From contig CAZLZS010000013.1 of assembly GCA_964564105.1 (NCBI GenBank), positions 1-12,339 of the forward strand: a DNA stretch of 12,339 bases, in the 5' to 3' direction. Below the pieces are notes generated by a model that was not told where the DNA came from, did not search any database, and saw only the letters and a program-made list of their open reading frames with translations. A program made the translations under genes and the position numbers. This DNA is from JACOZG01 sp964564105 (GTDB taxonomy: Bacteria > Patescibacteriota > Minisyncoccia > Phycocordibacterales > JACOZG01). Shown piece after piece: positions 12,315 through 12,339 of the stretch; within the stretch, counting starts at the first letter, position 1, and each line of letters starts with the position of its first letter.

Positions 12315-12323
12315 ATTTTAGCA
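12315..12323 (-). promoter_or_regulatory. extended -10 promoter of gyrB
   Basis: Minus strand: TGC-TAAAAT (-10 at 12315-12320, TGC at 12321-12323), 13 nt before the gyrB ATG, the same gap as in dnaE. There is no Shine-Dalgarno in the short leader. Any -35 would fall at the window edge. Confidence 0.5.
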
Positions 12324-12339
12324 TAACTTAACTGCCTTT

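Noticed and set aside
1..12339. tRNA, rRNA or CRISPR array
   Set aside because: No cloverleaf with a GTTCRA T-loop context, no rRNA-like blocks, and no regularly spaced identical repeats were found.

Overview
This window looks like a chromosomal segment from a small-genome bacterium of the Patescibacteria (Candidate Phyla Radiation), probably Parcubacteria-like. That is inference. It rests on the tight packing, the shortened housekeeping enzymes (a ThrRS without TGS or editing domains, a DnaE that ends at its OB fold), start codons placed almost directly at -10 boxes, a very small zinc-ribbon gene, and a divergent IS110-like protein. TGA is used as a stop (at 5754 and 9249), so this is not a TGA-reassigned lineage.

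Layout. 1-94: a short repeat-bearing edge and a promoter. 95-1237 (+): a GH15-like glucoamylase-type protein. 1162-1774 (-): RNase HII, overlapping it tail to tail. 1784-4966 (+): DNA polymerase III alpha, divergent from rnhB through two interlocked -10 boxes. 5050-5754 (+): an unknown two-helix membrane protein with its own strong promoter, Shine-Dalgarno site and terminator. 5898-6353 (-): a TrpR/YerC-like repressor, with a near-identical AT-rich palindrome at each end. 6452-7681 (+): a minimal threonyl-tRNA synthetase, whose end overlaps a 58-residue zinc-ribbon gene (7656-7832). 7818-9340 (+): an IS110-like transposase-family gene with a strong promoter, a structured leader of about 130 nt and a terminator. 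9345-10348 (-): an AT-rich accessory cassette (RelE-type toxin, antitoxin, small membrane protein). 10349-12301 (-): gyrB.

The most striking observation concerns gyrB. Its last 19 codons occur again, about 1 kb downstream, at 9345-9404, with 18 of 19 residues the same but only 75% nucleotide identity. The distant copy has GC-rich third positions like the rest of the genome. The terminus on the present gyrB is AT-rich like the cassette. A third, shorter remnant lies at 10264-10293. This is the pattern left by an element that inserts at a gene's 3' end, supplies a replacement terminus and displaces the native one, possibly twice. No recombinase is encoded inside the cassette.

Replication and repair (dnaE, rnhB, gyrB), translation (thrS) and glycan metabolism (GH15-like) form the core. 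The accessory genes are the IS110-like gene, the toxin-antitoxin pair and the membrane proteins. The core and cassette genes mostly appear to be leaderless, while the two genes with clear Shine-Dalgarno sites also have perfect TTGACA -35 boxes.
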